This document shows, piece after piece, positions 56,236-64,000 of a DNA stretch of 64,000 bases (the stretch's first letter is position 1; each line of letters opens with the position of its first letter). The notes under the pieces were generated by a model, which was not told the DNA's origin, did not search any database, and saw only the letters and a program-made list of their open reading frames with translations. The position numbers and the translations under genes were made by a program. This stretch comes from Aeromonas sp. RU39B (lineage in GTDB: Bacteria; Pseudomonadota; Gammaproteobacteria; Enterobacterales; Aeromonadaceae): NCBI RefSeq assembly GCF_900156095.1, contig NZ_FTMJ01000003.1:310001-374000 (forward strand), read 5' to 3'.

Positions 56236-56766
56236 ATGAGCCATTTTAACGACGACCAGCATGACGAGTGGGAAGACTGGGGCCCCAGCAAGAGCCAGCT
56301 CAAGCGTGATGCCGAGGCGTTGCAGGCGATGGGGGAAGAGATTGTCGACCTCAAGCCCAGCGAACTCGAAAAGGTGCCGCTCGACGAAGAGCTGGCCGAC
56401 GCCGTGGCCATGGCCCACAAGCTCAAGCCAAAGAAGAACGAAGCGTATCGCCGCCACCTGCAGTTTATCGGCCGCTTGATGCGCAGCCGCGATGTGGAGC
56501 CGATTGCCGAAGCACTCTCCATCATCAAAAACCGCCACGCGACCGCCAATGCCCGCCAGCACCGGCTGGAGCAGTGGCGTGAGCGTCTGATCAGCGAAGG
56601 CGATGAAGCGCTCAATGAGCTGCTCGGTCAGTTCCACGACCTCGACAGACAAAAACTGCGCCAACTGCTGCGCTCGGTACAAAAAGAGCGTGAGCAGAAC
56701 AAGCCGCCCGCGGCCTATCGCGAGCTGTTCCAGTATCTGCGCAGCGAGCTGGAAGACGTGCTGTAA
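56236..56766 (+). CDS. darP: Ribosome-associated assembly factor DarP (YjgA)
   Basis: Late-stage 50S assembly factor. It has 176 residues, helical and charged: start MSHFNDDQHDEWEDWGPSKS, conserved SKSQLKRDAEALQ and NEAYRRHLQFIGRLMR. ATG 56236 is chosen by similarity; ten more codons are open upstream. A terminator follows. Confidence 0.94.
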   Translation: MSHFNDDQHDEWEDWGPSKSQLKRDAEALQAMGEEIVDLKPSELEKVPLDEELADAVAMAHKLKPKKNEAYRRHLQFIGRLMRSRDVEPIAEALSIIKNRHATANARQHRLEQWRERLISEGDEALNELLGQFHDLDRQKLRQLLRSVQKEREQNKPPAAYRELFQYLRSELEDVL

Positions 56767-56780
56767 GCAGCCACCACACT

Positions 56781-56811
56781 AAAGAGGGATGCCATTGGCA
56801 TCCCTCTTTTC
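56781..56811. terminator. Terminator between darP and aphA
   Basis: AAAGAGGGATGCC-ATT-GGCATCCCTCTTTT, near-symmetrical, between convergent genes. Confidence 0.92.
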
Positions 56812-56823
56812 ATTTGCGGCGCA

Positions 56824-57525
56824 TCAGTATTGCGAGTCGACCAGCACCTCTTCGCCAAGCGCACCGGCCTGCGGCAGCGGTTTGTAGGTGGAGTTGGCGG
56901 CCCGCAGCAGACGAACACCACGAGCGCCCACTTCACGGGCGGCCTTGATATCGCCGTCGGAGTCACCGTAGTAGAGGGTGATGCCCTTGTCTTTGAGCCA
57001 CTGCACCTTGGTATTCTGGCCCGGTTTATCACCGGCAAAGATAACCGGATTGAGTGCAGCCTTCGGAATAGCGAAGTCCTTTTGCAAGGTGGCCGTCACG
57101 GTCTCGGTTTTGGTCTGGCTACGGCCGGTGATGAAATAGATCTTGTCACCACGTTTTAAGTGCAGATCAATCAGGGCGCGGGCCGCCTCTTTGGGAATGC
57201 TGAAATCATCCCAACCGTTGTTCATCTTCTCCCAGAACGCCGGATTCTTCAGATAGCTTTCATCCTTGGGAGAGAACTCCTGTTTGCCCCGATAAAAACC
57301 CGGGCTCGAGAACAGCAAGGTGTCATCGATATCAAACCCCACCGCTGTCGGCTTGGTGGCCGCGAGGCTGGCTGCGACCTGCTCGACCGACACCCAATGG
57401 ATGGGGGCTTGATGGGCCAGCACGGCCACCGTGGTGCCTTGGGCAGCGGTATCGGCCAACGCCGGTTGCAGCGCAGCACCGGCCAGCAGGGAGCAGAGCA
57501 ACAGGGCAGAACGGGAAAGACGCAT
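56824..57525 (-). CDS. aphA: Class B acid phosphatase AphA, periplasmic
   Basis: Periplasmic HAD phosphatase that dephosphorylates nucleotides and other monoesters. It has 233 residues from ATG 57525, with a GGAGT site; the frame is open to 57705. Signal cleavage near ALA-DTA (24/25). Catalytic DID motif at D65 and D67 (FDIDDTLLF), GRSQTKTET and [15 protein letters not shown] site lies 58 bp upstream, consistent with catabolite control in E. coli. Confidence 0.95.
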   Translation of the reverse strand: MRLSRSALLLCSLLAGAALQPALADTAAQGTTVAVLAHQAPIHWVSVEQVAASLAATKPTAVGFDIDDTLLFSSPGFYRGKQEFSPKDESYLKNPAFWEKMNNGWDDFSIPKEAARALIDLHLKRGDKIYFITGRSQTKTETVTATLQKDFAIPKAALNPVIFAGDKPGQNTKVQWLKDKGITLYYGDSDGDIKAAREVGARGVRLLRAANSTYKPLPQAGALGEEVLVDSQY

Positions 57526-57582
57526 AAGAGACTCCTGATGATGGCAAAAGGAGGCATGGTGCAGCATCACCACCCACCAATA

Positions 57583-57598
57583 TGTGACCTTATTCACA
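57583..57598. promoter_or_regulatory. CRP-cAMP binding site upstream of aphA
   Basis: TGTGA-CCTTAT-TCACA has both perfect half-sites with the standard 6-base spacer. It lies 58 bases before aphA and 179 bases before the divergent MFS gene. Confidence 0.8.
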
Positions 57599-57654
57599 GC
57601 TTCATAAGCGACCCCTGGCTGCAACCGACCAGATGGGGCAACGGAGAGTTCAAA

Positions 57655-57688
57655 AAATCGCAAGACTGTGTTGCAGATTGCGCGATTT
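57655..57688 (+). promoter_or_regulatory. Inverted repeat upstream of the MFS gene
   Basis: AAATCGC (57655-57661) and GCGATTT (57682-57688) are perfect 7-bp arms around an inner GCAA/TTGC pair. It could be an operator or leader hairpin; function unknown. Confidence 0.3.
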
Positions 57689-57776
57689 ACAAGCTGGTAA
57701 CCCAAACATTAAGGTCAGAGGAGGCACTCCTTGCCTGGCAAGGGAGCACGCACTAGAACGATAAAAGGGAATATCG

Positions 57777-59081
57777 ATGACAGCACAGACCCAACCCCGT
57801 CCACTCAACCGACAGGATTACAAAACACTCGGCTTGGCCGCTCTCGGCGGCGCCCTCGAATTTTACGATTTCATCATCTTCGTGTTTTTTGCAGTGGTAA
57901 TTGGCGGACTGTTTTTCCCAGCCGACATCCCGGAATGGCTGCGCCAGTTCCAGACGTTCGGCATCTTTGCCGCCGGTTATCTGGCCCGCCCGCTCGGCGG
58001 CATCATCATGGCCCACTTCGGCGATCTGGTCGGCCGCAAGCGCATGTTTACCTTGAGCATCATCATGATGGCGCTGCCGACGCTGCTGATTGGTCTGCTG
58101 CCCACCTATGACACGCTCGGCATCTTGGCGCCGGTGCTGCTGCTGGCGCTGCGCATTCTGCAAGGTGCCGCCATCGGTGGTGAAGTTCCGGGTGCCTGGG
58201 TATTTGTGGCTGAGCACGTACCGGCCAAACGGGTTGGCGTAGCTTGCGGCGTACTGACTGGCGGCCTCACCGCCGGCATCCTGCTCGGCTCGCTGGTGGC
58301 GACCGCCATCAACAAGGGGTTAACCCCGGCAGAAGTGACCGAATGGGGCTGGCGACTGGCGTTTGTACTGGGTGGTGTGTTTGGTATCGTAGCCATGTAT
58401 CTGCGCCGCTGGTTGCACGAAACCCCGGTTTTTGCCGAGCTGCAGGCGAACAAGGCGCTGGCCGCCGAGCTGCCGCTGCGCACCGTGCTGCGCGAACACA
58501 AGGGCAGCGTACTCATCTCCATGCTGCTGACCTGGCTGCTGTCGGCCGCCATCGTGGTAGTGATCCTGATGACCCCGACCTATTTGCAGAAAGCCTATGC
58601 GGTGACGCCGGCTGACTCGCTGCAAGCCAACTCATTGGCCATCATTGCACTGACTATCGGCTGCGTGGTATTTGGCCGCTTGTGTGATGCCATTGGTAGT
58701 GCACGCACCTTCCTGCTCGGCAGTGCAGCGCTGGCGATTACCGTGACGCTGTTCTACCACGGTCTGCAATCAGGCACCGAGAGCATGGTGCTGAACTATG
58801 TGCTGGCCGGATTCTGTGTCGGCATCGTTGGCGCCGTTCCCTACGTGATGGTCAACGCATTTCCGGCAGCGGTTCGCTTTACCGGGCTCTCGTTCTCCTA
58901 CAACGTGGCTTACGCCATCTTCGGTGGCCTCACCCCCATGCTGGTGACTCTGTGGATGAAGGAGGACGTATTGGCCCCCTCCCACTATGTCACCGCCGTG
59001 TGCGCCGTCGGTTTCGTGGTTGGTCTGGCTCTGCTGATGCTCAATCGCCGCAGTGCCCAAACCGCCGCCTCACCGGCATAA
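57777..59081 (+). CDS. MFS transporter, metabolite:H+ symporter (MHS) family
   Basis: Inner-membrane proton symporter, 434 residues, twelve helices. MHS-type features: LGGALEFYDFIIF in helix 1, the MFS signature GDLVGRKRMF between helices 2 and 3, and RILQGAAIGGEVPGAW in helix 4-5. Relatives carry citrate, proline/betaine, shikimate or ketoglutarate; the substrate here is not clear. Divergent from aphA and near a CRP site. The start is MTAQTQPRP at 57777. Confidence 0.88.
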   Translation: MTAQTQPRPLNRQDYKTLGLAALGGALEFYDFIIFVFFAVVIGGLFFPADIPEWLRQFQTFGIFAAGYLARPLGGIIMAHFGDLVGRKRMFTLSIIMMALPTLLIGLLPTYDTLGILAPVLLLALRILQGAAIGGEVPGAWVFVAEHVPAKRVGVACGVLTGGLTAGILLGSLVATAINKGLTPAEVTEWGWRLAFVLGGVFGIVAMYLRRWLHETPVFAELQANKALAAELPLRTVLREHKGSVLISMLLTWLLSAAIVVVILMTPTYLQKAYAVTPADSLQANSLAIIALTIGCVVFGRLCDAIGSARTFLLGSAALAITVTLFYHGLQSGTESMVLNYVLAGFCVGIVGAVPYVMVNAFPAAVRFTGLSFSYNVAYAIFGGLTPMLVTLWMKEDVLAPSHYVTAVCAVGFVVGLALLMLNRRSAQTAASPA

Positions 59082-59199
59082 CTGAGAGCCCTGCGGGGCC
59101 CTTCGCTTTTCTTGGACAGACCAGTTAAGTGTTTCGCCACGCAGGGAGCTGGCGTAAGCTCACTAGCCGACATCCGCTCATAAACCCAAGGGAAACGGC

Positions 59200-59760
59200 A
59201 TGATCCGCAAAAACCCCTCCGGCCACCTGCCGGTCATTCATGAATCCGCCTATATCGACAAAACGGCGATTATCTGCGGCAAGGTGATCGTGAAGGAGAA
59301 TGTCTTCGTTGGCCCCTATGCGGTGATCCGCGCCGACGAGGTGGATGAACACGGGGAGATGGAGCCGATTGTGATTGGCGCCAACTCTAATATTCAGGAT
59401 GGCGTGGTGATCCACTCCAAGTCAGGCGCCGCCGTCACCATCGGTGAATACACCTCGATCGCCCACCGCTCCATCGTGCATGGACCTTGTGCAGTGGGTA
59501 ACCGGGTCTTCATCGGCTTTAACAGTGTACTGTTTAACTGCCAGATTGGTGATGGTTGCGTGGTGCGCCACAACTCGGTGGTCGATGGCTGCGATTTGCC
59601 GCCAGAGTTCTATGTGCCTTCCACCACTCGCATCAATCACCACAGCGATCTGGCCAGCATTCCCAAGGTCACCGTGGATGCGACCGAGTTTTCCGAAGAC
59701 GTGGCCCACACCAATATCGATCTGGTCAAAGGCTACAAGGCGCTCTCCAACGAGTTCTAA
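59200..59760 (+). CDS. Gamma-class carbonic anhydrase-like hexapeptide-repeat protein
   Basis: Left-handed beta-helix trimer of 186 residues, resembling Cam/CcmM gamma carbonic anhydrases. Candidate zinc ligands H72 (VVIHSK), H89 and H94 (IAHRSIVHG) are kept, the last two with the canonical five-residue spacing. R44 and Q66/D67 fit the trimer contacts of the family. Repeats run from about residue 20 to 140. YrdA/PaaY-type relatives are alternatives. Stands alone with a start at 59200 after a GGGAAA site. Confidence 0.82.
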   Translation: MIRKNPSGHLPVIHESAYIDKTAIICGKVIVKENVFVGPYAVIRADEVDEHGEMEPIVIGANSNIQDGVVIHSKSGAAVTIGEYTSIAHRSIVHGPCAVGNRVFIGFNSVLFNCQIGDGCVVRHNSVVDGCDLPPEFYVPSTTRINHHSDLASIPKVTVDATEFSEDVAHTNIDLVKGYKALSNEF

Positions 59761-59767
59761 ACCCAGC

Positions 59768-59792
59768 AGGCAGGGCTTTTTGCCCTGCCTTT
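59768..59792. terminator. Terminator between the carbonic anhydrase-like gene and fpr
   Basis: AGGCAGGGC-TTTTT-GCCCTGCCT stem; short T-tail on the plus strand. Confidence 0.7.
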
Positions 59793-59822
59793 GCAGCGGT
59801 TACCACCAGCTTTCGCTGGCAT

Positions 59823-60566
59823 TTACCAATAGTGCTCTGCGGTGATTTGACCCGGCTTGCGACGCAGGTTTTTGGCCAGCCCGCGCGCGAGCAAGATAGC
59901 CTGGGTATCGCGCACCATCTCGGGATTACCGCAGATCATCACCTGACTGTTCTCTGCCGAGATGTTTAGCCCCACCTTCTGCTCCAGCGCCCCCTTCTCA
60001 ATGGCTGAGGGGATACGGCCGCCCAGTGCGATTCCCCAGGTTTCGCGGGTGACCATGGGCACATAGTGAAAGCGATCCCCCCACTGCTCGGCAAAAGAGC
60101 GAATCAGCGGCTGATAAGTCAGCTCGGCCCCAAAACGCACCCCATGCACCAGCACCAGGTTGTCAAAGCGGGTCGCCACATCCCCTTGCGCCAGAATCGA
60201 GAGAAAAGGACCGATGGCCGTACCGGTCGAGAGCATCCACAGATCACGTCCGGCCGGTATTTCGTCGAGGGTGAGAAAACCGGCAGGATTGGCCGCAATC
60301 AGCAGTTTGTCGCCCACCTCAAGGTCGCCCAGACGCGGAGTCAGTGCGCCTTCAGGGATTTCGACGATATAGAATTCGTGCCAGGGGGCGCCGGGGGGAT
60401 TGACGAAGGAGTAGGCGCGCTGAATGCGCTGCTCACCGGCCTGCAGTGCCAGCTTGGTAAATTGCCCCGCCTGATAGGGTGGCAAATCAGCGCTGACGCG
60501 CAGGGAAAAGTGGGTCCGGGTCCAGTTGATTCGCTCATGCACTGTCCCTTCAATCCAGTCGCTCAT
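59823..60566 (-). CDS. fpr: Ferredoxin/flavodoxin-NADP+ reductase
   Basis: FAD enzyme that reduces ferredoxin or flavodoxin with NADPH. It has 247 residues from ATG 60566 (MSDWIEGTVHERI). FAD-binding RAYSFVNPPG, NADP-binding STGTAIGPFLS and the C-terminal EHYW of the bacterial FPR class. It can supply electrons to FldB, encoded at 8.2 kb. Confidence 0.95.
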   Translation of the reverse strand: MSDWIEGTVHERINWTRTHFSLRVSADLPPYQAGQFTKLALQAGEQRIQRAYSFVNPPGAPWHEFYIVEIPEGALTPRLGDLEVGDKLLIAANPAGFLTLDEIPAGRDLWMLSTGTAIGPFLSILAQGDVATRFDNLVLVHGVRFGAELTYQPLIRSFAEQWGDRFHYVPMVTRETWGIALGGRIPSAIEKGALEQKVGLNISAENSQVMICGNPEMVRDTQAILLARGLAKNLRRKPGQITAEHYW

Positions 60567-60617
60567 CACACGCTCCTCACAGGCCAACTTCCACCACTCT
60601 AGCCTGTGAAGCGAGAA

Positions 60618-60648
60618 TAAAAAACCCGCGACAAGCGCGGGTTTTTCG
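60618..60648 (-). terminator. Terminator of the rpsF-rpsR-rplI operon
   Basis: AACCCGCG-ACAAG-CGCGGGTT stem with A and T tracts on both sides, 17 bases after rplI. Confidence 0.9.
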
Positions 60649-60664
60649 ACCAGAAGGTTGTCGA

Positions 60665-61111
60665 TTACTCGGCAACAACCTGGATTTGTACGGTTGCCTT
60701 GACGTCAGCGTGCAGCTGAACAACAACTTCGTACTCACCGGTGGAACGCAGAACGTTGCCCATGCGAACTTCGCTCTTGGACACGGCTACGCCAGCAGCA
60801 GTGATAGCCTCAGCCACGTCGCGGGTACCGATGGAGCCGAACAGCTTGCCTTCGTCACCGGCCTTGGAGGCGATAACAACAGCAGCCAGTTCGCCCAGCT
60901 TGGCAGCGCGCTCTTGAGCGGCAGACAGGTTGGAGGCCAGCTTGGCTTCCAGCTCAGCACGACGTGCGTCGAAAGAGGCGATGTTGGCCTTGGTAGCCAT
61001 CACAGCCTTGCCTTGCGGGATCAGGAAGTTACGGGCAAAACCAGGCTTAACATTAACTTGGTCACCCAGACCGCCCAGCTTGGCGATCTTATCGAGCAGG
61101 ATAACTTGCAT
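60665..61111 (-). CDS. rplI: 50S ribosomal protein L9
   Basis: Large-subunit protein with two globular domains joined by a long helix; limits frameshifting. It has 148 residues: [20 protein letters not shown] at the N-terminus, a connecting helix rich in Ala/Glu, end VQIQVVAE. Last gene of the operon. Confidence 0.98.
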   Translation of the reverse strand: MQVILLDKIAKLGGLGDQVNVKPGFARNFLIPQGKAVMATKANIASFDARRAELEAKLASNLSAAQERAAKLGELAAVVIASKAGDEGKLFGSIGTRDVAEAITAAGVAVSKSEVRMGNVLRSTGEYEVVVQLHADVKATVQIQVVAE

Positions 61112-61160
61112 TACCTTTCCTCTATAAATTTCGTTGAGTTAGGCTTAAGTGCCGGACTGA

Positions 61161-61403
<243 letters not shown>

Positions 61404-61421
61404 CTAGTCAGTGATCCGGAA

Positions 61422-61820
61422 TTACTCTTCTGCAGAAGCTTCAACAGCTTCAGCAGCGTCTTCGCCACGTACGTCGTCACGACGGAAAGAAGAACGCTCT
61501 TCTCTGGCCTTGGCCATCGGAGAAACTTCAGTCACGGCGTGCTTGGTACGCATGATCATGTTACGGATAACGGCATCGTTGAAGCGGAAGTTAGTTTCCA
61601 GTTCGTCGATGACAGCCTGCTCGGCTTCAACGTTCAGCAGAACGTAGTGAGCCTTGTGCAGCTTCTCGATCGGGTAGGCCAGTTGACGACGGCCCCAGTC
61701 TTCCAGGCGATGGATCTTGCCACCAGAGGTGGTGATGGCGCCAGTGTAGCGCTCGATCATGCCAGGAACTTGCTCGCTCTGGTCCGGATGAACCATGAAG
61801 ACGATTTCGTAATGACGCAT
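61422..61820 (-). CDS. rpsF: 30S ribosomal protein S6
   Basis: Platform protein that dimerises with S18. It has 132 residues, [20 protein letters not shown] at the start and an acidic C-terminal tail ([13 protein letters not shown]), where RimK adds glutamates in E. coli. First gene of the operon, with a hairpin leader that resembles the S6:S18 control element. Confidence 0.98.
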   Translation of the reverse strand: MRHYEIVFMVHPDQSEQVPGMIERYTGAITTSGGKIHRLEDWGRRQLAYPIEKLHKAHYVLLNVEAEQAVIDELETNFRFNDAVIRNMIMRTKHAVTEVSPMAKAREERSSFRRDDVRGEDAAEAVEASAEE

Positions 61821-61844
61821 TATCAGCTCCTTACGGGTTAATCA

Positions 61845-61877
61845 GCCTCCGCCCGGGTGCAGCCAAACCTCGGAGGC
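61845..61877 (-). promoter_or_regulatory. Candidate S6:S18 leader element of rpsF
   Basis: On the minus strand GCCTCCG (61871-61877) pairs with CGGAGGC (61845-61851), enclosing a segment that includes CCCGGG with a CCG trinucleotide. The known S6:S18-binding motif is a hairpin with a conserved CCG, and it lies in this same place upstream of rpsF. Confidence 0.65.
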
Positions 61878-61920
61878 AAGGAACGTGTTTGTGAAAGTCG
61901 CTGCTTTATTAGGGCGGCGT

Positions 61921-61949
61921 ATTGTACGAAATGCATGCCATGACTGCAA
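61921..61949 (-). promoter_or_regulatory. rpsF promoter
   Basis: Minus-strand TTGCAG (61944-61949), 17-base spacer, TACAAT (61921-61926), then a GC-rich discriminator (ACGCCGCCC) typical of ppGpp-controlled ribosomal operons. Confidence 0.75.
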
Positions 61950-61992
61950 TCGGTAAATCTTTAGTCCCTATCAATCCTATCCACAGAAACAA

Positions 61993-62022
61993 TTGATAAT
62001 AATTCTCAGTTGCATGTATTCT
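61993..62022 (+). promoter_or_regulatory. mntH promoter
   Basis: TTGATA (61993-61998), 18-base spacer, TATTCT (62017-62022) preceded by TG. It lies 27 bases before the mntH start; the Fur-type box covers its -35. Confidence 0.6.
61994..62008. promoter_or_regulatory. Fur-type box upstream of mntH
   Basis: TGATAAT-A-ATTCTCA differs from the 7-1-7 Fur consensus (TGATAATnATTATCA) at one base. Fur repression of mntH is known in E. coli. No MntR-type box was recognised. Confidence 0.7.
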
Positions 62023-62048
62023 GATTCCATAGAACGTGGAGGTGTACC

Positions 62049-63269
62049 ATGCAACCAGCTTCTCTGGCGTTGCCGCAATCACGCAAACTGCGGCTGAGCC
62101 TGCTTGGCCCGGCCTTTATCGCGGCAATCGGCTATATCGATCCAGGCAATTTCGCGACCAATATTCAGGCAGGCTCTGCATTTGGCTATCAATTGCTGTG
62201 GGTCGTGGTCTGGGCCAATCTGATGGCCATGCTGGTGCAAACCCTCTCGGCCAAACTCGGGATCGTCACTGGCCGCAACCTGGCCGAGCATATTCGCGAC
62301 CGGCTGCCCAAACCGGCAGTATGGCTGTACTGGATCCAGGCCGAGATCATTGCCATGGCGACCGATCTGGCTGAATTTATCGGCGCGGCCGTCGGCTTTA
62401 AGCTACTGCTTGGCATTAGCCTGCTCGAAGGGGCGACCTTAACCGCCGTGGTCACCTGGGGGATTCTGGCGCTGCAAAACCGTGGCCAAAAGCCGCTGGA
62501 GTGGGTCATCGGTGGGTTGCTGCTGTTTGTAGCCCTGGCCTATGTGATGGAGCTGCTGCTCTCGCGCCCCCATCTGCCAAGCCTGCTGCAAGGCGCCCTG
62601 GTGCCGGGATTGCCCAACTCCGATGCACTCTATCTGGTCGCCGGGGTACTGGGTGCCACCGTGATGCCGCATGTCATCTATCTGCATTCAGCGCTGACTC
62701 AAGATCGCAGCGACGCCAGCATCGATCAGCGGCTGCATAACACCCGGGTGGACGTGGCGATTGCCATGACCATCGCCGGCTTCGTCAATCTGGCAATGAT
62801 GGCCATGGCCGCGGCGGCGTTTCACTACCATGGCCACACTCAAGTGGCTGAACTGGAGAGCGCCTACGCCACCCTCACCCCTCTGCTCGGCCAAGCGGCG
62901 GCGACCTTGTTTGGCCTCTCTCTGGTGGCATCGGGCATCAGCTCCACCGTGGTTGGCACGCTGGCCGGTCAGGTGGTGATGCAAAGCTTCGTGCGCTTCT
63001 CTATTCCGCTCTGGTTGCGCCGCCTTATTACCATGGCTCCCGCCTTTGTGGTCATCGCCATGGGGAGCAACACCACCGAGGTGCTGGTGATGAGTCAGGT
63101 TGTGCTGAGCTTTGGTATTGCACTGGCTCTGATCCCGCTGTTGATGCTGACCGGTGATCGCCAGTTGATGGGTGAGCATCGCAACCATCCGCTCACCCAG
63201 GCGCTGGGACGGCTGATTGTGGCGCTGGTGGTGGGTCTGAACGCCTATCTGCTGGTTGCCATGCTGTAA
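62049..63269 (+). CDS. mntH: Proton-coupled manganese transporter MntH (Nramp)
   Basis: Inner-membrane uptake of Mn2+ (and Fe2+). It has 406 residues, eleven helices. Metal-site motifs DPGN at 31-34 in helix 1 and the MPH motif in helix 6 ([17 protein letters not shown]). GGAGG site before ATG 62049. Fur box upstream, strong terminator downstream. Confidence 0.96.
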   Translation: MQPASLALPQSRKLRLSLLGPAFIAAIGYIDPGNFATNIQAGSAFGYQLLWVVVWANLMAMLVQTLSAKLGIVTGRNLAEHIRDRLPKPAVWLYWIQAEIIAMATDLAEFIGAAVGFKLLLGISLLEGATLTAVVTWGILALQNRGQKPLEWVIGGLLLFVALAYVMELLLSRPHLPSLLQGALVPGLPNSDALYLVAGVLGATVMPHVIYLHSALTQDRSDASIDQRLHNTRVDVAIAMTIAGFVNLAMMAMAAAAFHYHGHTQVAELESAYATLTPLLGQAAATLFGLSLVASGISSTVVGTLAGQVVMQSFVRFSIPLWLRRLITMAPAFVVIAMGSNTTEVLVMSQVVLSFGIALALIPLLMLTGDRQLMGEHRNHPLTQALGRLIVALVVGLNAYLLVAML

Positions 63270-63273
63270 GCTT

Positions 63274-63305
63274 TGACGGGCGGCCTGTGTCGCCCGTCAC
63301 TTTTT
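63274..63305 (+). terminator. Terminator after mntH
   Basis: TGACGGGCG-N8-CGCCCGTCA perfect 9-bp stem followed by CTTTTT. Confidence 0.9.
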
Positions 63306-63340
63306 GGGTATCCTCACCGCCATCAACCGTGGAGGATTAC

Positions 63341-64000
63341 ATGTCCCATACCCGAGTCAGCTTTGTGTTGGGTCAGCTGCAGGAGACAACCTGCGTGCGG
63401 CTCTGCCAACCAATGGCAGGCCAGACCCTGCTGGTCACCGACCTCTCCCCTTGTCATCCGCAAAGCCATCTGTGGCCTGATCAACCCGGCGATATCGGCA
63501 TCGCCCGCTGGGAAGGTGGCGAGGCTAACATCGCGCCGTGCCAGATGGGGGCGATCAGCCCACAAGGTGAACTCTTTGTCGATAGCGCCATCCCAGTTAA
63601 ACGCGGCACAGAGGGGTGGGATTTTGTGGTTGTGCATCCGCTCGGTGGCGAGCATGCCCTGCCTCATGGCATGAGTATCACGCTGATCGCAGATAAAGAG
63701 CGTCGCCATCTCTTCTCGCTGGGTCACAGTGGTTGCCATCTGGCGGCCTTGGCGCTTAACCGGGTGCTGCAACCTTACTGGAAGAAAGAGGTCGACGAGC
63801 GCGATGCGCTGGGTCAGCCCGACTTTGACCGGCTGGCTATCACCCAATCGCGCGTCGAACCGCGTGGTTCAAAGGAGCAATATCGGATTGGCAAGAGCCT
63901 GCGCAAAAAAGGGGTGATGGGCCCCGAGTTGCTGGCCGCGCTGCCCGAGATTGAAGGCGCCATCAATCAGCAGCTGGCACAGTGGGTGGCACAAGGCAGC
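63341..64000 (+). CDS. AlaX-like alanyl-tRNA editing/metal-dependent hydrolase, 3' end cut
   Basis: Open frame of 220 codons reaching the right edge, starting at ATG 63341 with a GGAGG site. The H129xxxH133 motif in FSLGHSGCHLAALALN resembles the zinc motif of AlaRS editing domains and free-standing AlaX proteins, which hydrolyse Ser-tRNA(Ala). The second AlaX zinc motif (CxxxH) is not visible in the part present. An RSGK/basic stretch (RGSKEQYRIGKSLRKKG) follows. Assignment is tentative; it could be another hydrolase of unknown role. Confidence 0.45.
   Translation, partial: MSHTRVSFVLGQLQETTCVRLCQPMAGQTLLVTDLSPCHPQSHLWPDQPGDIGIARWEGGEANIAPCQMGAISPQGELFVDSAIPVKRGTEGWDFVVVHPLGGEHALPHGMSITLIADKERRHLFSLGHSGCHLAALALNRVLQPYWKKEVDERDALGQPDFDRLAITQSRVEPRGSKEQYRIGKSLRKKGVMGPELLAALPEIEGAINQQLAQWVAQGS

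Overview
The window is a stretch of chromosomal core genome from a moderately GC-rich gammaproteobacterium, most likely an Aeromonas or close relative. This assignment is an inference. Many blocks keep enterobacterial gene order: recA-recX-alaS-csrA-Ser/Arg tRNAs, rpoN-hpf-ptsN-rapZ-ptsO, kdsD-kdsC-lptCAB, mlaFEDCB-ibaG-murA, degQ-degS-zapG/zapE, pmbA/darP, rpsF-rpsR-rplI. A cytochrome bc1 operon (petABC) lies next to sspAB, and there are local rearrangements not seen in enterics. No phage, insertion sequence, CRISPR array or plasmid function was found.

Layout. 1-8.8 kb: lysS (cut by the left edge) and prfB with its programmed frameshift, a chemoreceptor gene placed between prfB and recJ, then recJ, mscL, xerD and fldB. 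8.9-14 kb: a TldD/TldE-like metalloprotease pair, then two divergent L,D-transpeptidase paralogues. 14.2-15.1 kb: a seven-gene tRNA operon (Ser-GCU, five Arg-ACG, Ser-GCU), followed by csrA, an aspartokinase, alaS, recX, recA and pncC, with mutS divergent. 24.5-27.2 kb: a cassette of BCCT transporter, unknown 174-aa protein and MarR regulator that looks more AT-rich than its surroundings. 27.3-33.8 kb: a DUF416 protein, a 2-hydroxyacid dehydrogenase, the RNase P RNA, rsmI, and the lpoA-yraN-diaA-dolP operon. 33.9-43.2 kb: sspAB, petABC, rplM-rpsI, zapE, zapG, degQ and degS.

43.2-54.7 kb is the cell-envelope and nitrogen-PTS cluster: ptsO, rapZ, ptsN, hpf, rpoN, lptBAC and kdsCD on the minus strand, with mlaFEDCB, ibaG and murA on the plus strand. 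54.8-64 kb: pmbA and darP (divergent), aphA with a textbook CRP site, an MFS/MHS transporter, a gamma-class carbonic anhydrase-like protein, fpr, rpsF-rpsR-rplI without priB, mntH with a Fur-type box, and a truncated AlaX-like gene at the right edge.

The genes serve translation and its quality control, SOS and mismatch repair, envelope construction (LPS export, phospholipid trafficking, peptidoglycan, envelope stress proteases) and respiration. I see no convincing new multi-gene system. The best leads are the unknown protein in the MarR/BCCT cassette, the extra TldD/TldE pair with its structured leader, the hairpin-rich leader of the chemoreceptor gene, the symmetrical promoter region between rsmI and lpoA, the compensated tRNA-Arg variant in a 134-bp tandem array, and the recA LexA box that overlaps the pncC stop codon.
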